A stretch of 25,000 bases of DNA from Trachelipus rathkii (taxonomy: Eukaryota > Arthropoda > Malacostraca > Isopoda > Trachelipodidae): NCBI GenBank assembly GCA_015478945.1, contig JABUQX010021304.1, forward strand, positions 1 to 25,000, in the 5' to 3' direction. Positions 1-10,194 of the stretch are shown here, one piece after another; the stretch's first letter is position 1, and every line of letters begins with the position of its first letter. A model generated the notes under the pieces. That model was given only the letters and a program-made list of their open reading frames with translations, did no database searches and had not been told where the DNA came from. The position numbers and the translations under genes were made by a program.

Positions 1-54
1 TGCATTTAATATATTCTTTAGTCACCATGATTCTCAGGCAATATATAGTATATA

Positions 55-89
<35 letters not shown>

Positions 90-310
90 TAGTGATAATA
101 TTATTATAAATATATATAATATAATATTGATATATTTACATAGTAGACTAATACATTTCAATTCTTCATAAATCATAGTAATATAATATATATATATATA
201 TATCATAGATAAATCTTACTATATATATACAGTATTAATATATACTAATATATATATAATATACTATTATTATATATATATATATATATACTATTAATAT
301 ATATATGGTT
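1..310. repeat. TA-rich low-complexity tract
   Basis: Almost entirely A and T, built from TA dinucleotide runs with short interruptions. The longest perfect run near the left end is at 56-85 (15 TA units), with further runs around 190-202 and 264-290. No gene or RNA signal is visible. Confidence 0.9.
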
Positions 311-690
311 TTTACTTGGTTTTTCCATTTATTTTCTTCTTCTTAAACTCTCAAGAGACTTTTATCTGTCTCCTTGTTTATTGCTTGACCTTATCTTTCT
401 TTCATTTCTTATTCCCTTTATTATCTATCTTCCTCATTACCATCATCTTCGTTTTCTCTTTACTTCCTCCGAAACAACCTTTTTTCCACCTTGTGAACAA
501 GCCACCAAAATATAAGGAAGAATACAATTTCGTCCCAGTTGGAAAATTAGGAAGAAAGAAAATTCAGGATGGAAAGTAAATGTGCAAATGAGAAATTAAT
601 AAAAGAATAAGCAATGCGAAGATTGGAAAAAACAATGGAACAAAATAATAATAGAAATTATAAGAAAAGGAAAAATGAAATCTCGTTTAA
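311..690. other. Non-repetitive AT-rich island, no recognised gene
   Basis: The first half is pyrimidine-rich and the second half A-rich. One open frame on the + strand (316-579, 87 residues) has a Phe/Leu-rich first half and a Lys-rich tail. It follows the local T-rich then A-rich composition, has no motif I recognise, and starts inside TA repeat. I do not call it a gene. Confidence 0.5.
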
Positions 691-691
691 G

Positions 692-731
<40 letters not shown>

Positions 732-1021
732 ATATATTATATATATATATAGTAGATCAGATAATATACTATATATATATATAGTATTAATATTATAATA
801 TATAATATATTATATAAGTTAATATTATATATAATAGTTATATTATATTATATATATATAATATATGTATATAATATAATTTTATATATATAATCTAATA
901 AATTATATACTATATTATATATTATATATAAGTATACTATAATTATGATATATATATATCTTTTATATATATGTATATATATATAATAATAGTATATATG
1001 ATATATATATATATATATATA
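691..1021. repeat. TA-rich low-complexity tract
   Basis: Dominated by TA dinucleotide runs, including an uninterrupted AT run of about 33 bases at 694-726, and imperfect TA/TAA mixtures up to about 1021. The following 1022-1290 is A-rich, low-complexity sequence with AATA-type motifs and no gene. Confidence 0.9.
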
Positions 1022-1288
1022 ATTAAATTAAGAGAAAATTAAATAAATAAAAGGAAGTAATATAAGAAAAAGTAATGCAGAATAAAACAAGTAATGAAAA
1101 AATAAATTCTTTAACATAAATAGAAAAATCAACTGTTGAATAAAGAAGATAAATAAACTAGTAAAATGAAATTAATAATAAGTAATAATAATGATCAATT
1201 AATTAATTAATAATAATAAATAATAGTGGCGAAATTTTGTGAAAATTATTATAATTAATAATAAATTACATATAATAAATAAATAATA

Positions 1289-1290
<2 letters not shown>

Positions 1291-1382
<92 letters not shown>
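1291..1382. repeat. (AAT)n microsatellite, about 31 units
   Basis: A 92-base uninterrupted trinucleotide array of the AAT class. It is separated by one missing base from a few more units just upstream. The reverse strand reads as a poly-isoleucine frame (1266-1535), which is a by-product of the repeat and not a protein gene. Confidence 0.97.
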
Positions 1383-1851
1383 TAATAAGAAATAATAGCA
1401 TTGCACTAATAATGAAGGTTTCACGAATGTATTGGTTAAATGAAAATATAATTTTTTATCAATGTTTCTCTTTAAAAAACAACTAAGTATTTTCGTGTGA
1501 TTCGTCAACAAAACAGAGACGATAAAATTTTCCATAATTTTTTTCTTCCTTTAATGAAATAGGAATAATGACGTCATAATGACGTCACTGGGATTGGAAA
1601 GGAAAAATTTGAGATTTTAAAATGAAAAAATTTATTTTATTTTACGTATTGCTTTTTTTTTTTTTTAATAACTAATTTAACTTTCATTTTATTTTATTTT
1701 CATTACTTTATTTGATTATTTGTTTATTCATTTAATAATTTGTTTACTTGTTTATTTATTGTAAGTTATTATTTTTTTTAATTGATTGAAATTTTTTCCA
1801 ATTTTGATTTACCTCTTATGGTTTGAGTGATAATTTGTTCTTTCTATGTGG
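1383..1851. other. AT-rich non-repetitive stretch, no gene seen
   Basis: Ordinary AT-rich sequence with a 14-base T run at 1653-1666 and a tandem CRE-like element at 1566-1587 (listed separately). No open frame of note occurs on the + strand. The reverse-strand frame entering from the AAT array ends in generic low-complexity residues. Confidence 0.6.
1566..1587. promoter_or_regulatory. Tandem CRE-like palindromes
   Basis: The 11-mer TAATGACGTCA occurs twice in exact tandem (1566-1576 and 1577-1587). This places two perfect TGACGTCA palindromes at 1569-1576 and 1580-1587, 11 bp apart centre to centre. TGACGTCA is the classic full cAMP-response element bound by CREB/ATF bZIP dimers. The spacing of about one helical turn would put both sites on the same face of the DNA. 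The motif is seen directly. Regulatory function is inferred, and no gene start is identifiable next to it. Confidence 0.4.
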
Positions 1852-2135
1852 TTATATATATATATATATAGTATATAATGATATATTATATATATTATAT
1901 ATATAATATATATATACGCTATATATATATTATACTATATAAATATATATTATGTAGTTATATATAATATTATATATATATATAATAATATATATATATT
2001 ATATTATATATATATATATTATATAATATATATATATATTAATATATATATATATATTATTATAAATGAATGATATGCAGGAATATGAATTATATATTGT
2101 ATCTTTATATAATATATATATATATAATAATATAC

Positions 2136-2167
<32 letters not shown>

Positions 2168-2345
2168 AATATATATATATTATATTAATATTATAGATAG
2201 TGTATTATATATTATTATAGTATATATGTTATATATATACTATGTATATTTATATTATATAATAAATATAATATATTATAATAAGAGTATATATATATAA
2301 ATAGTTAGTATTATATATATATTATATATGAGTAGTATTATCAAA
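1852..2345. repeat. TA-rich low-complexity tract
   Basis: Interrupted TA dinucleotide runs over almost 500 bases. The open frame at 2070-2300 is a Tyr/Ile-rich read-through of TA repeats and has no coding meaning. Confidence 0.9.
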
Positions 2346-2810
2346 AAAATTATATTTTAATATAATGGTTTTCTTTCAACATCAGAATTTAACCAATCTA
2401 ACATATAAAAATACATATTAAAAAGAGAAACAATAATAAAGATGAATCATTAAATAGAGTTGTAGTAACAATTTTAAAATTGTTCACTTTTTTTAAAAAA
2501 ACTCTTACATTAAAAAGTCCTTTCTATTAAAGTTCTTTAAATTCCAATATGCTGAAAGAGACTCCACCTAATTAACAAATATTTATCTCATACATATAGA
2601 TTATGTTGGACAGAGCGAGTCAATTGTTCCACACGCAAACTCGCACAAGCACCAGAACCTGCACGGGCCACTGAAAATTTGTTTTCTTCCTCGCATTCAC
2701 CGAACATGTGCGTTTAATCATTCTATCTTCAGATCAAACATATTGTGAAAAAATATAAATATTGGCGATACTTTTGCGGAAATCAGAAAGATGAACGTTT
2801 AAGATTATAT
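2346..2810. other. Non-repetitive island, no recognised gene
   Basis: AT-rich sequence with a more GC-rich patch at about 2608-2715. A 23-residue frame (2603-2674, + strand) crosses that patch. It is too short to distinguish from chance and has no recognised motif. Nothing else is supportable here. Confidence 0.5.
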
Positions 2811-3000
2811 TGAATATATATAATATATAATATATATATATAGTATATATATATTAGTCATAATAATATTGAATCCTTAATATTATATATATATATATAC
2901 TATAATATTAAATATTTGTGTGATATATTAATAACGGTACTATTTATTTTCTTTATATGTGTAGAGTTATAAAAATTATATCAATAATACTATCAGCAAC
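2811..3000. repeat. TA-rich tract with short unique spacers
   Basis: Two clusters of TA repeats (about 2813-2855 and 2883-2910), separated and followed by AT-rich non-repetitive sequence. No gene is visible. Confidence 0.75.
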
Positions 3001-3086
3001 ACTTATTGATATATAGTTATCATATATATTTATATATTCGCAGCATTTTCGTACGGTATACTATATATGAATGCATATTGGAAAAA

Positions 3087-3197
3087 AAATTTCTAGAATA
3101 TAAGATTTTTATCGAAAGCGATTTGCAACCACATTTTATTAATGATTTATTATTTGCTTTTAAAACAATGGACTATGATAAAACTGATATACAATAG
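3087..3197 (+). other. Coding-like patch, unrecognised
   Basis: Within an open frame that runs 3006-3197, the second half stops looking like TA repeat and becomes compositionally protein-like. It has mixed Asp, Gln, His, Lys and Phe, including the residues ESDLQPHFINDLL. An AG at 3095-3096 after an A-rich then TTTCTAG stretch could be a weak 3' splice site. A GT at 3199-3200 just after the stop could be a donor in another frame. No family is recognised. It may be a chance frame, an exon, or a decayed transposon piece. Confidence 0.2.
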
Positions 3198-3310
3198 GGT
3201 AATATTTTTCAAGAGAAAAAAAAGGTAAATGATCAGTTTCAATTTATCAGAATGTCATGAGTATAATAATCCTTGAAAATTATTTTCTATTTTAATAATG
3301 TATTTAGCAG

Positions 3311-3710
3311 ATGGATTTATTATATATTATTGGACTAGTTAATTTACCTTTCATTGATATTATTATATTATTATTTTATTATATTTATATATTATATCTA
3401 TTATATATTTTATTATTATTATTATTTTACTTTGATTATTATTTATTAATTATTATTATGTATCACTTATTATTATATTGTACCGAGCTACACGTGACGG
3501 GCAGTCAGCGAAACTATTCTCAGAATGTTGTATATTTTCAGAGTGTTAGATTAATTATATCTAAGATATTGGGACATTTCAGGCATCTAAACTGGGTAAT
3601 TCATTTGATATTAGACGTGAAGGTAACACTGAATTATGGATGCAGAGATCCAATATTATATATGCTTATATATATATATCGATATAGGTATATATAATAT
3701 ATATTATTTA
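3311..3710 (+). other. Overlapping short frames, possible exon remnants
   Basis: One frame (3311-3697) begins as a Tyr/Leu/Ile-rich low-complexity read-through, then becomes more mixed after about 3480. A second frame is open from after a TTTCAG at 3577-3582 to a stop at 3685-3687, and reads as a mixed-composition peptide containing SKLGNSFDIRREGN. A strong donor-like AAG|GTAACA lies at 3620-3628. None of this matches a family I recognise. The switching of plausible frames suggests decay or sequencing indels if it was ever coding. Confidence 0.15.
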
Positions 3711-4137
3711 TACGTATGAGATGGACGAGGTAAATGATATGGAGTGATTTATGGTATTACAGTCGATATATGCAGAGTGGAGTGAGGTGTCTACGTCTCA
3801 TTGCTTAGCTAATAACTTCACGATTTTAGTAATATAAGATGATCTAAACCGACACCTTCTACTGATATAAGGAGTCACAAGTTAAACGAAGTATATCTTA
3901 TATCATATAATATAATATATTATATATATATTATATATAATATATAAGTAGTATATATTTATTTTAGTATAGTGACGGTTTAGAGAGATTACATAATTAA
4001 GTATAGTGGTAAACAGAGATCAGTCTTGTAGCATAAGGTAGTAGATATATTAAAGAACGTAGTGGTCGTTGCCTAGCTTATCTAGCTCGTTCTAGGCAGG
4101 TTATACGTATAAGTCTACCTAAGGAGATATCTATAAT
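3711..4137. other. Non-repetitive island, no gene seen
   Basis: Mixed-composition sequence with no frame worth reporting on either strand, apart from a short TA-rich stretch at about 3898-3960. It contains the inverted repeat at 4070-4098 and a perfect 12-bp palindrome, TTATACGTATAA, at 4101-4112. Confidence 0.5.
4070..4098. repeat. Short perfect inverted repeat
   Basis: TGCCTAG (4070-4076) and its exact reverse complement CTAGGCA (4092-4098) are separated by 15 bases and could form a 7-bp hairpin. No run of T follows it and it is not next to a gene, so there is no reason to call it a terminator. Confidence 0.5.
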
Positions 4138-5345
<1,208 letters not shown>

Positions 5346-5565
5346 TAATAATAATAAAATTTTGTACAATTCTTCACTACTCATATTTCCATCTTGCCAT
5401 TAATCTATAAAATGAAAAAAAAAATTTGGGGGAAAAAAAAGTTCTCGCAATTCTTATAACTAGTTCTTTAGAAAAAGACAAAACAGAAAATCCTTTTGTT
5501 CCTTAGAATTTATGTGAGATACAAACTTACGAGACATTTATTTTGAAAAGCGACAATTTACTCTT

Positions 5566-5877
5566 TTGATACAAGTCAACAACTACCACTTCTTGCCTCT
5601 AAAGTTTAACCTGAGACTTCCTTTTCCCACCCAAGCATTCGGTATAAAAGAGCTGCCCAAGGCCGAACTCTACTTATTTGTCATAACAAATTCAAACGAT
5701 CTAGTCACCATATTGATGCATAGGAACCTTTTTAAGGAGAACTTCTTACGTGAAAAACCTTTCATCAAATCCTCTAAAACCTGTTTATTTTATTTGGTTT
5801 TAAATACATTATACGGTTTATTGATGGTAAATACTTTGGCCAACAAAAGCTTAAAAGCGCTAAGGGAAAAAATGTAG
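5566..5877 (+). pseudogene. Polinton-like family B DNA polymerase fragment
   Basis: An open frame of 103 residues with mixed, non-repeat composition. Three short stretches, in order, resemble motifs I know from protein-primed family B DNA polymerases of Polinton/Maverick elements and related adintoviruses. FLPLKF followed by AFGIKEL (residues about 9-30) resembles the segment leading into the polymerase's conserved FG-x-x-EL signature. TILMHRNLFKENFL (about 48-61) resembles a downstream helix containing a conserved Asn and NFL. KTCLFYLVLNTLYG (about 71-84) resembles the K...NxxYG palm motif. In a full polymerase these would be separated by many more residues, so this would be an internally deleted remnant of a protein of roughly a thousand residues. 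The catalytic DTD motif is absent. The start is uncertain because the reading frame enters from upstream without a clear initiation context. The similarity is judged from memory of motifs and a chance match is possible. Confidence 0.3.
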
Positions 5878-5890
5878 AGTTTGAGTTTGA

Positions 5891-5923
5891 ATATGTTCGA
5901 AATATGTTTGACATATGTTTGAA
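5891..5923. repeat. Three-copy 11-bp tandem repeat
   Basis: ATATGTTCGA, ATATGTTTGA and ATATGTTTGA begin at 5891, 5902 and 5913, an exact 11-bp period, just after the stop of the polymerase-like frame. A partial TTTGA motif precedes the first copy. No function is evident. Confidence 0.65.
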
Positions 5924-6430
5924 TATATAACCGTCCACCACGATTACATTATGCTGGCGTCTATATGGGAAACTCAGGATTTTCAGTTTTACTCGCGGAC
6001 CTTCTGGATAGTACAGTCAATTCTAGGGCCAATGAAACACTTTTCAAGGCGTGGAGTCATTAAAATGTGGGTGGAAAATGATGCCCCATTTAGGGACATC
6101 AATCTCTTGCATGCTAAAGGGTTAGAGTGACGACTCTACGGTAAATATCTGTAATTAGTATATATGTCTATGATAAGAAAGGTTGGCAATTTCAATAATA
6201 GTCGCAAGTTTCACAGTCGTTCTGAAATTCCGATTTAATTTATTACTGGTTTTTCAAAGAAGCGCTGTTATGAGGTTGCACTTGTTTCTTTCTCCTCATT
6301 CTACAGCAAAAAAAAAAAAACAAAAAAGTAATCAGTTAAAAATCAGAGCTTGGCGATGTGTGGAGAAAGAAGGATCTCGTGAATTTGCTTTTTGTCTTTT
6401 ATTATTCGGATAGATCCGGAAGGTAATTAT
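5924..6430 (+). other. Unrecognised short frames after the polymerase-like ORF
   Basis: A 71-residue frame (5915-6130) has mixed composition, with Trp, Phe, His and charged residues. It is in a different frame from the polymerase-like fragment, and I recognise no domain. A second frame (6183-6413, 76 residues) overlaps an A-run (6307-6320) and ends in generic sequence. They could be decayed parts of the same mobile element or chance frames. No terminal inverted repeats or integrase motif are visible nearby. Confidence 0.2.
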
Positions 6431-6505
6431 ATAAAAAATATATATATATAACGGGTGAAAGAGGCCTTCGGATAACGTAGAGCCCTTGTAACTTGTAACA
6501 ATATT

Positions 6506-6640
6506 ATGGGAACTCCGGAGTTCAAAACTGGGCAATTTTTGACAAAATGGTGTGATCCGAGGGGAGCGCCGAGCCGGAGTCGTGAGCCTGGACCAAAAAA
6601 AAAGTTACTTGCTTCCGCAGTGTTCATGGTGAAATATTAA
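6506..6640 (+). other. 44-residue coding-like ORF, unrecognised
   Basis: ATG at 6506 to TAA at 6638-6640. The frame is open upstream from 6476. The product has a mixed globular first half (MGTPEFKTGQFLTKWCDPRG), a Pro/Arg/Ser-rich middle and a KKK segment that comes from a nine-base A run. The opposite strand is also open here (6427-6627), so the true coding strand is undecided, and either may be chance. The local GC content is well above the surrounding repeats. Confidence 0.2.
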
Positions 6641-6643
6641 TAA

Positions 6644-7860
6644 TTGAAGGAATGTATTTTTGATAACGAAATAAAAGAAAGAAGAAAGACGAACAGTAGG
6701 TTCAAGATGGTAATTAAAGGGAAGGTTCCTGTTACAGTTGGTTTAATGCGGTTCCAAGCAGGACAGGGTCTCAAGCACGGAGAACAGGGTTGGCATCCTC
6801 GTCCGGATCCCGTGAGGGCAATTAATTCAGCCTAATAGGGACAGTTTCCCTCCTAGATTATACGCAATCCCGCATGAGATGTTCTAACCTATATATGTAG
6901 CTTGATACGATATATTATAGTGTAGTCTGAAGGTATTATATGGCTATATCTAGTATAATAGTTATGATATATACATAATACCTCATATATCCAAATTAGG
7001 TATGAGAGAGGCACTAGGACATCACCCGGCGTACTACATAGGCTCACGCCCGTCACGGTAACGGGTTTTCAGCTTCATTTACTCTACCATAACGTCTCCT
7101 GAGTCCCTTTTTAAATAAAAAAAATTAACATGGTACAAGTCCCCTTTACTAGATGTGTATAGGTTATTAGAAAATGATGATAATGCAAACATCTTACATC
7201 AGAAAAGAGTCCTTTTAAGGAAAACCCAGTACATTTGTTTAATGACAATGGCGATACAGGCGGCAATAATTAGAGATTTAAGTATTTGGGAAATTTTACT
7301 TTCTACGTGTTGTTCCTAAAGAGAAAAAAATTTCCTGATCTATGGCGTTACGCTCAACATTTTCACATTTTCGGTAATAATATATACTTTGAGTGCGCAG
7401 GCACTGCCAAAGGCATCAGTACCTATTGGCTGGAACGCCGGTCGAAAGAGATAACCTCGATTAGAGCCATTCAGTTTGGTACGCACGTTGGGGATAATTT
7501 GTTCGAGACAGCACTCACAAAAGTGAACACTGATAACGGATAGGAGATTCAGATGTATAACCTGTGAGAAAGGAGACTGTTTGATTTTTTTCGTAAGAGG
7601 TCTGTTTTTTTCTGCCATCGGCCTCGAGTCCTCGATTCACTCTACGGAGATCCCAATCTGTCGTTTCGCTCGGGTCCTCGTTTTCATCTGTGACTCTAGC
7701 TCGTGCCTCTTCTCTTGTGGGCGTCTCTGTGCCTCCTCATCTCCTCGTGCTATTCTATCTATCCTAGTGATAATAGATACATAGTATCTAATCTCTCCTT
7801 GTAGGCCGATAAGTTCTCCACATTATCGCGGCTGGACGGTATAGAGTAAAATGAAATATT
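6644..7860. other. Mixed-composition region, several small unrecognised frames
   Basis: GC content is higher than in the flanks. Frames of 63 residues (6644-6835, +), 85 residues (7286-7543, +), 92 residues (7340-7618, opposite strand to the last one) and 67 residues (7581-7784, +) are open. None contains a domain I recognise, and the 7286-7543 and 7340-7618 frames compete on opposite strands. 7600-7790 is pyrimidine-rich. Some of this may be old transposon sequence. I cannot support a gene. Confidence 0.3.
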
Positions 7861-8335
7861 TTAGCTAATTAATAGATAGAGCTTTGTAGTTTAACCTGGC
7901 TTAGTTTGAAATTAGAGCTAAAGTGATATAGTGGAATTATGTTTGATCTCTATTATTTTTGATTTTTAAATTATATTGATTACAGTATTATTTTAAGTGT
8001 TTTGTACCTTTGTATTAAATTAAAATAATTGAAATAATTTAATATAGAAGTAAGTTATAATGAATATTTTATAATTAAACAAAATAGTTACATAGTTGCA
8101 GATACTTATGTAAGGATACCAAAAACAGCCTTACATTTTAAACCAATTTTTTGGATAAGGCCTATATCCCGTTTTGAGTCAAATTTTCATATAAATAGTA
8201 AGACAATTTTATAAAAAGTTTTATATTTCAAAAGGGAACTGAGCAAAACTTAAATTTCGTTTCCCTAAAAATTAAATAGGGTACAGTACTATGGCATTTT
8301 GTACAAATAGTTTTCGTGTTTTTTTCTTTTTTATT
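7861..8335. other. AT-rich non-repetitive sequence, no gene seen
   Basis: Ordinary AT-rich sequence without long frames, microsatellites or recognisable RNA genes. Confidence 0.5.
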
Positions 8336-9130
8336 ATTATATATAGTATATATATACAAGTATATATATATATAATATAATATATATATATATATATATA
8401 TATGATAGTTATATTATATAATAGTATATATATAAGTTAAGAATAGTTATAATATATATTATTATATTAGTATTAAAAATATCATATATTATTATATTAG
8501 TTTATATGTTTATATTTATGTTAACATTAAAGTATATATTATTAGTATATGTTCTGTATCAAATATGTAAACCAGGTTCTGGCAATTAATAGTATATTAT
8601 ATATAGTTGGTTGAGGCTATTTATACATGTTTTATTTTCATTTTTGTTTTATTATTTACACATTCTATCATCTTCTTAAGATCTTTAAAGAGTTTGTAAA
8701 AATATTCAACTTTTAATATTATATAAATCATAAAAATTCTAATTATTTACTTTTGCATATATATTAAATCTGCAAGATACATTCTTTTTAAATTTTTAAA
8801 TATATAGATATATATCTTATATTTTGTATATTATTATATAAACATATATATTTATATATAATATATATATATATATTAGTAGGGGTTATAGTGAGTTGAG
8901 TTGAGTGCGTTATATATAGTTGTATAGTATATACTATATTGCGACTATATCTATATTTACTTGTTTATGTATAGGGACGTGGGGTATATATCATAAGTTA
9001 TGAGTAATATATATATATTATACGATACTATAATAGCGAGTTAGGTGACGTATCGTAATGTAGGGGCCTTAGTAGTACGCTAGTTATATATATATCCGGT
9101 GAGTACTACTTTAATATATTAATTATACTA

Positions 9131-9178
<48 letters not shown>

Positions 9179-9200
9179 AGCTATATATATATTATATATG
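8336..9200. repeat. TA-rich repeat field with short spacers
   Basis: TA dinucleotide runs (for example 8381-8403 and a 39-base run at 9134-9172) alternate with AT-rich spacers, including unique stretches at about 8580-8790 and 8880-9110. No gene is visible. Confidence 0.8.
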
Positions 9201-9675
9201 ATATAAATAGACTGTGCTTGGGGCACAAGTAGCAAATATTGAACCGTGAGCAGTTCAAGTGATGCCGAATGCGGTTACCCTTATCTCACATTTCAAGTGT
9301 ACGAATAATACCGCATCCCTATCCGCAATTTCTGCATTGCATCCTTCTGAAAATAATATTAATAAATAAATAAGTGAAAACAATCCAATTCAACATATGT
9401 TCAGTTTATTCAGTCATGCATAAGCATCACTCCTCATCAAAAAGATGTTAACGAATTTTCACATATAAAGTGACAATGCAACCCAATAAACAATATTCTA
9501 TCATGAAACAATAATATAATATTGAAGCAATAGTGCAATAATATTGGAAATTATAAAAAGATATCAGATATAGATTATAAAAGACAAAAAACCAGAAAGG
9601 AAAACTGTTTCTTTTTGCAATAACCCAAATTATAATTTAATTGCCTCTCATTTTAAACGCATAAAAATACACTGA
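9201..9675. other. Non-repetitive stretch with one weak exon candidate
   Basis: On the reverse strand, 9346 down to 9290 (57 bases) is framed by a good pyrimidine-tract acceptor (TATTTTCAG) and a good donor (GTGAGA). One frame across it reads as mixed residues with no stop. An open frame of 57 bases is expected by chance, so this is only a candidate. No other signal is seen. Confidence 0.2.
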
Positions 9676-9696
9676 TTAAGAGTTTGGGCAAGTTCA

Positions 9697-9844
9697 GATC
9701 GAACCGATGTCCCACTACCTGAACATTATCAAGATCAAGACTATCAATTACATTTATTGTTAAGAGACATTGAAGTTGTTTATGTAACTTCCAATAAATA
9801 CAACCCATTTTTATATCGCTCAATCTTGCATTGTAGGTTTTCAA
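9697..9844 (+). CDS. Possible penultimate exon
   Basis: The frame is open from 9676 to 9864 and reads with protein-like composition, including DRTDVPLPEHYQDQDYQL and then LLLRDIEVVYV. An AG at 9671-9680 or TTCAG at 9693-9697 could be the acceptor, but neither has a strong pyrimidine tract. A donor after 9844 (TCAA|GTGTAA) would leave one base of a codon. This matches the one-base phase required by the terminal exon at 10061, with an intron of 216 bases that ends in a good acceptor. Against it, the donor is only moderate and the reverse strand is also open (9653-9844). No domain is recognised. Confidence 0.25.
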
Positions 9845-10060
9845 GTGTAAAATGAAGCTATGGTAAAGAAGTCTTAAACTAAACTAATTTAAATGCCATA
9901 AAATTTTTTGTAAAATTGATTGACATTTGATGGCAACAAATATAAATGGGTTCTCTGATTCTTTAGTTTCTACTTTTTATACAAAACTTGGTTAATTAAA
10001 CCTAATTTTCAGTTTTCTATAGCATTTTCAAATTATTTAATATCTTGCCATTTCTTTCAG

Positions 10061-10194
10061 ATCTTGAATGGATGCTTTCACGAACAAAGGCATTCGAAAC
10101 GGATATTGAAGAAGATCCGAGAAGCCCAAGACCTAAAGATGCATTAATGTCATCTTTTAGAAAAGACGGAAATGAAAGCGATGACGATTGGTAG
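10061..10194 (+). CDS. Terminal exon of an unidentified protein-coding gene
   Basis: The segment follows a good 3' splice site (TTGCCATTTCTTTCAG, AG at 10059-10060). It supplies the last two bases of a split codon and 43 codons, then TAG at 10192-10194. The peptide begins LEWMLSRTKAFETDIEED and ends NESDDDW. It is hydrophilic and acidic, with Pro/Arg/Ser in the middle, typical of a cytosolic or nuclear C-terminal tail. The frame has a stop at 10003-10005 upstream, so an intron must separate it from the rest of the gene. Codon use is varied and unlike the surrounding low-complexity sequence. I do not recognise the family. No AATAAA lies within the first 400 bases downstream, and the 3' UTR would enter the purine-rich block that starts just after the stop. 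Confidence 0.6.

Noticed and set aside
1266..1535. Reverse-strand frame with a long poly-isoleucine tract
   Set aside because: Direct translation of the (AAT)n array. The same applies to 5127-5384.
2070..2300. Tyr/Ile-rich + strand frame
   Set aside because: Translation of TA repeats with no unique sequence.
9790..9835. NPxxY-like residues (NPFLY) followed by an RF, suggesting the seventh helix of a GPCR
   Set aside because: The preceding residues contain Arg, Asp, Glu and Lys where a membrane helix is required, so the match is coincidental.
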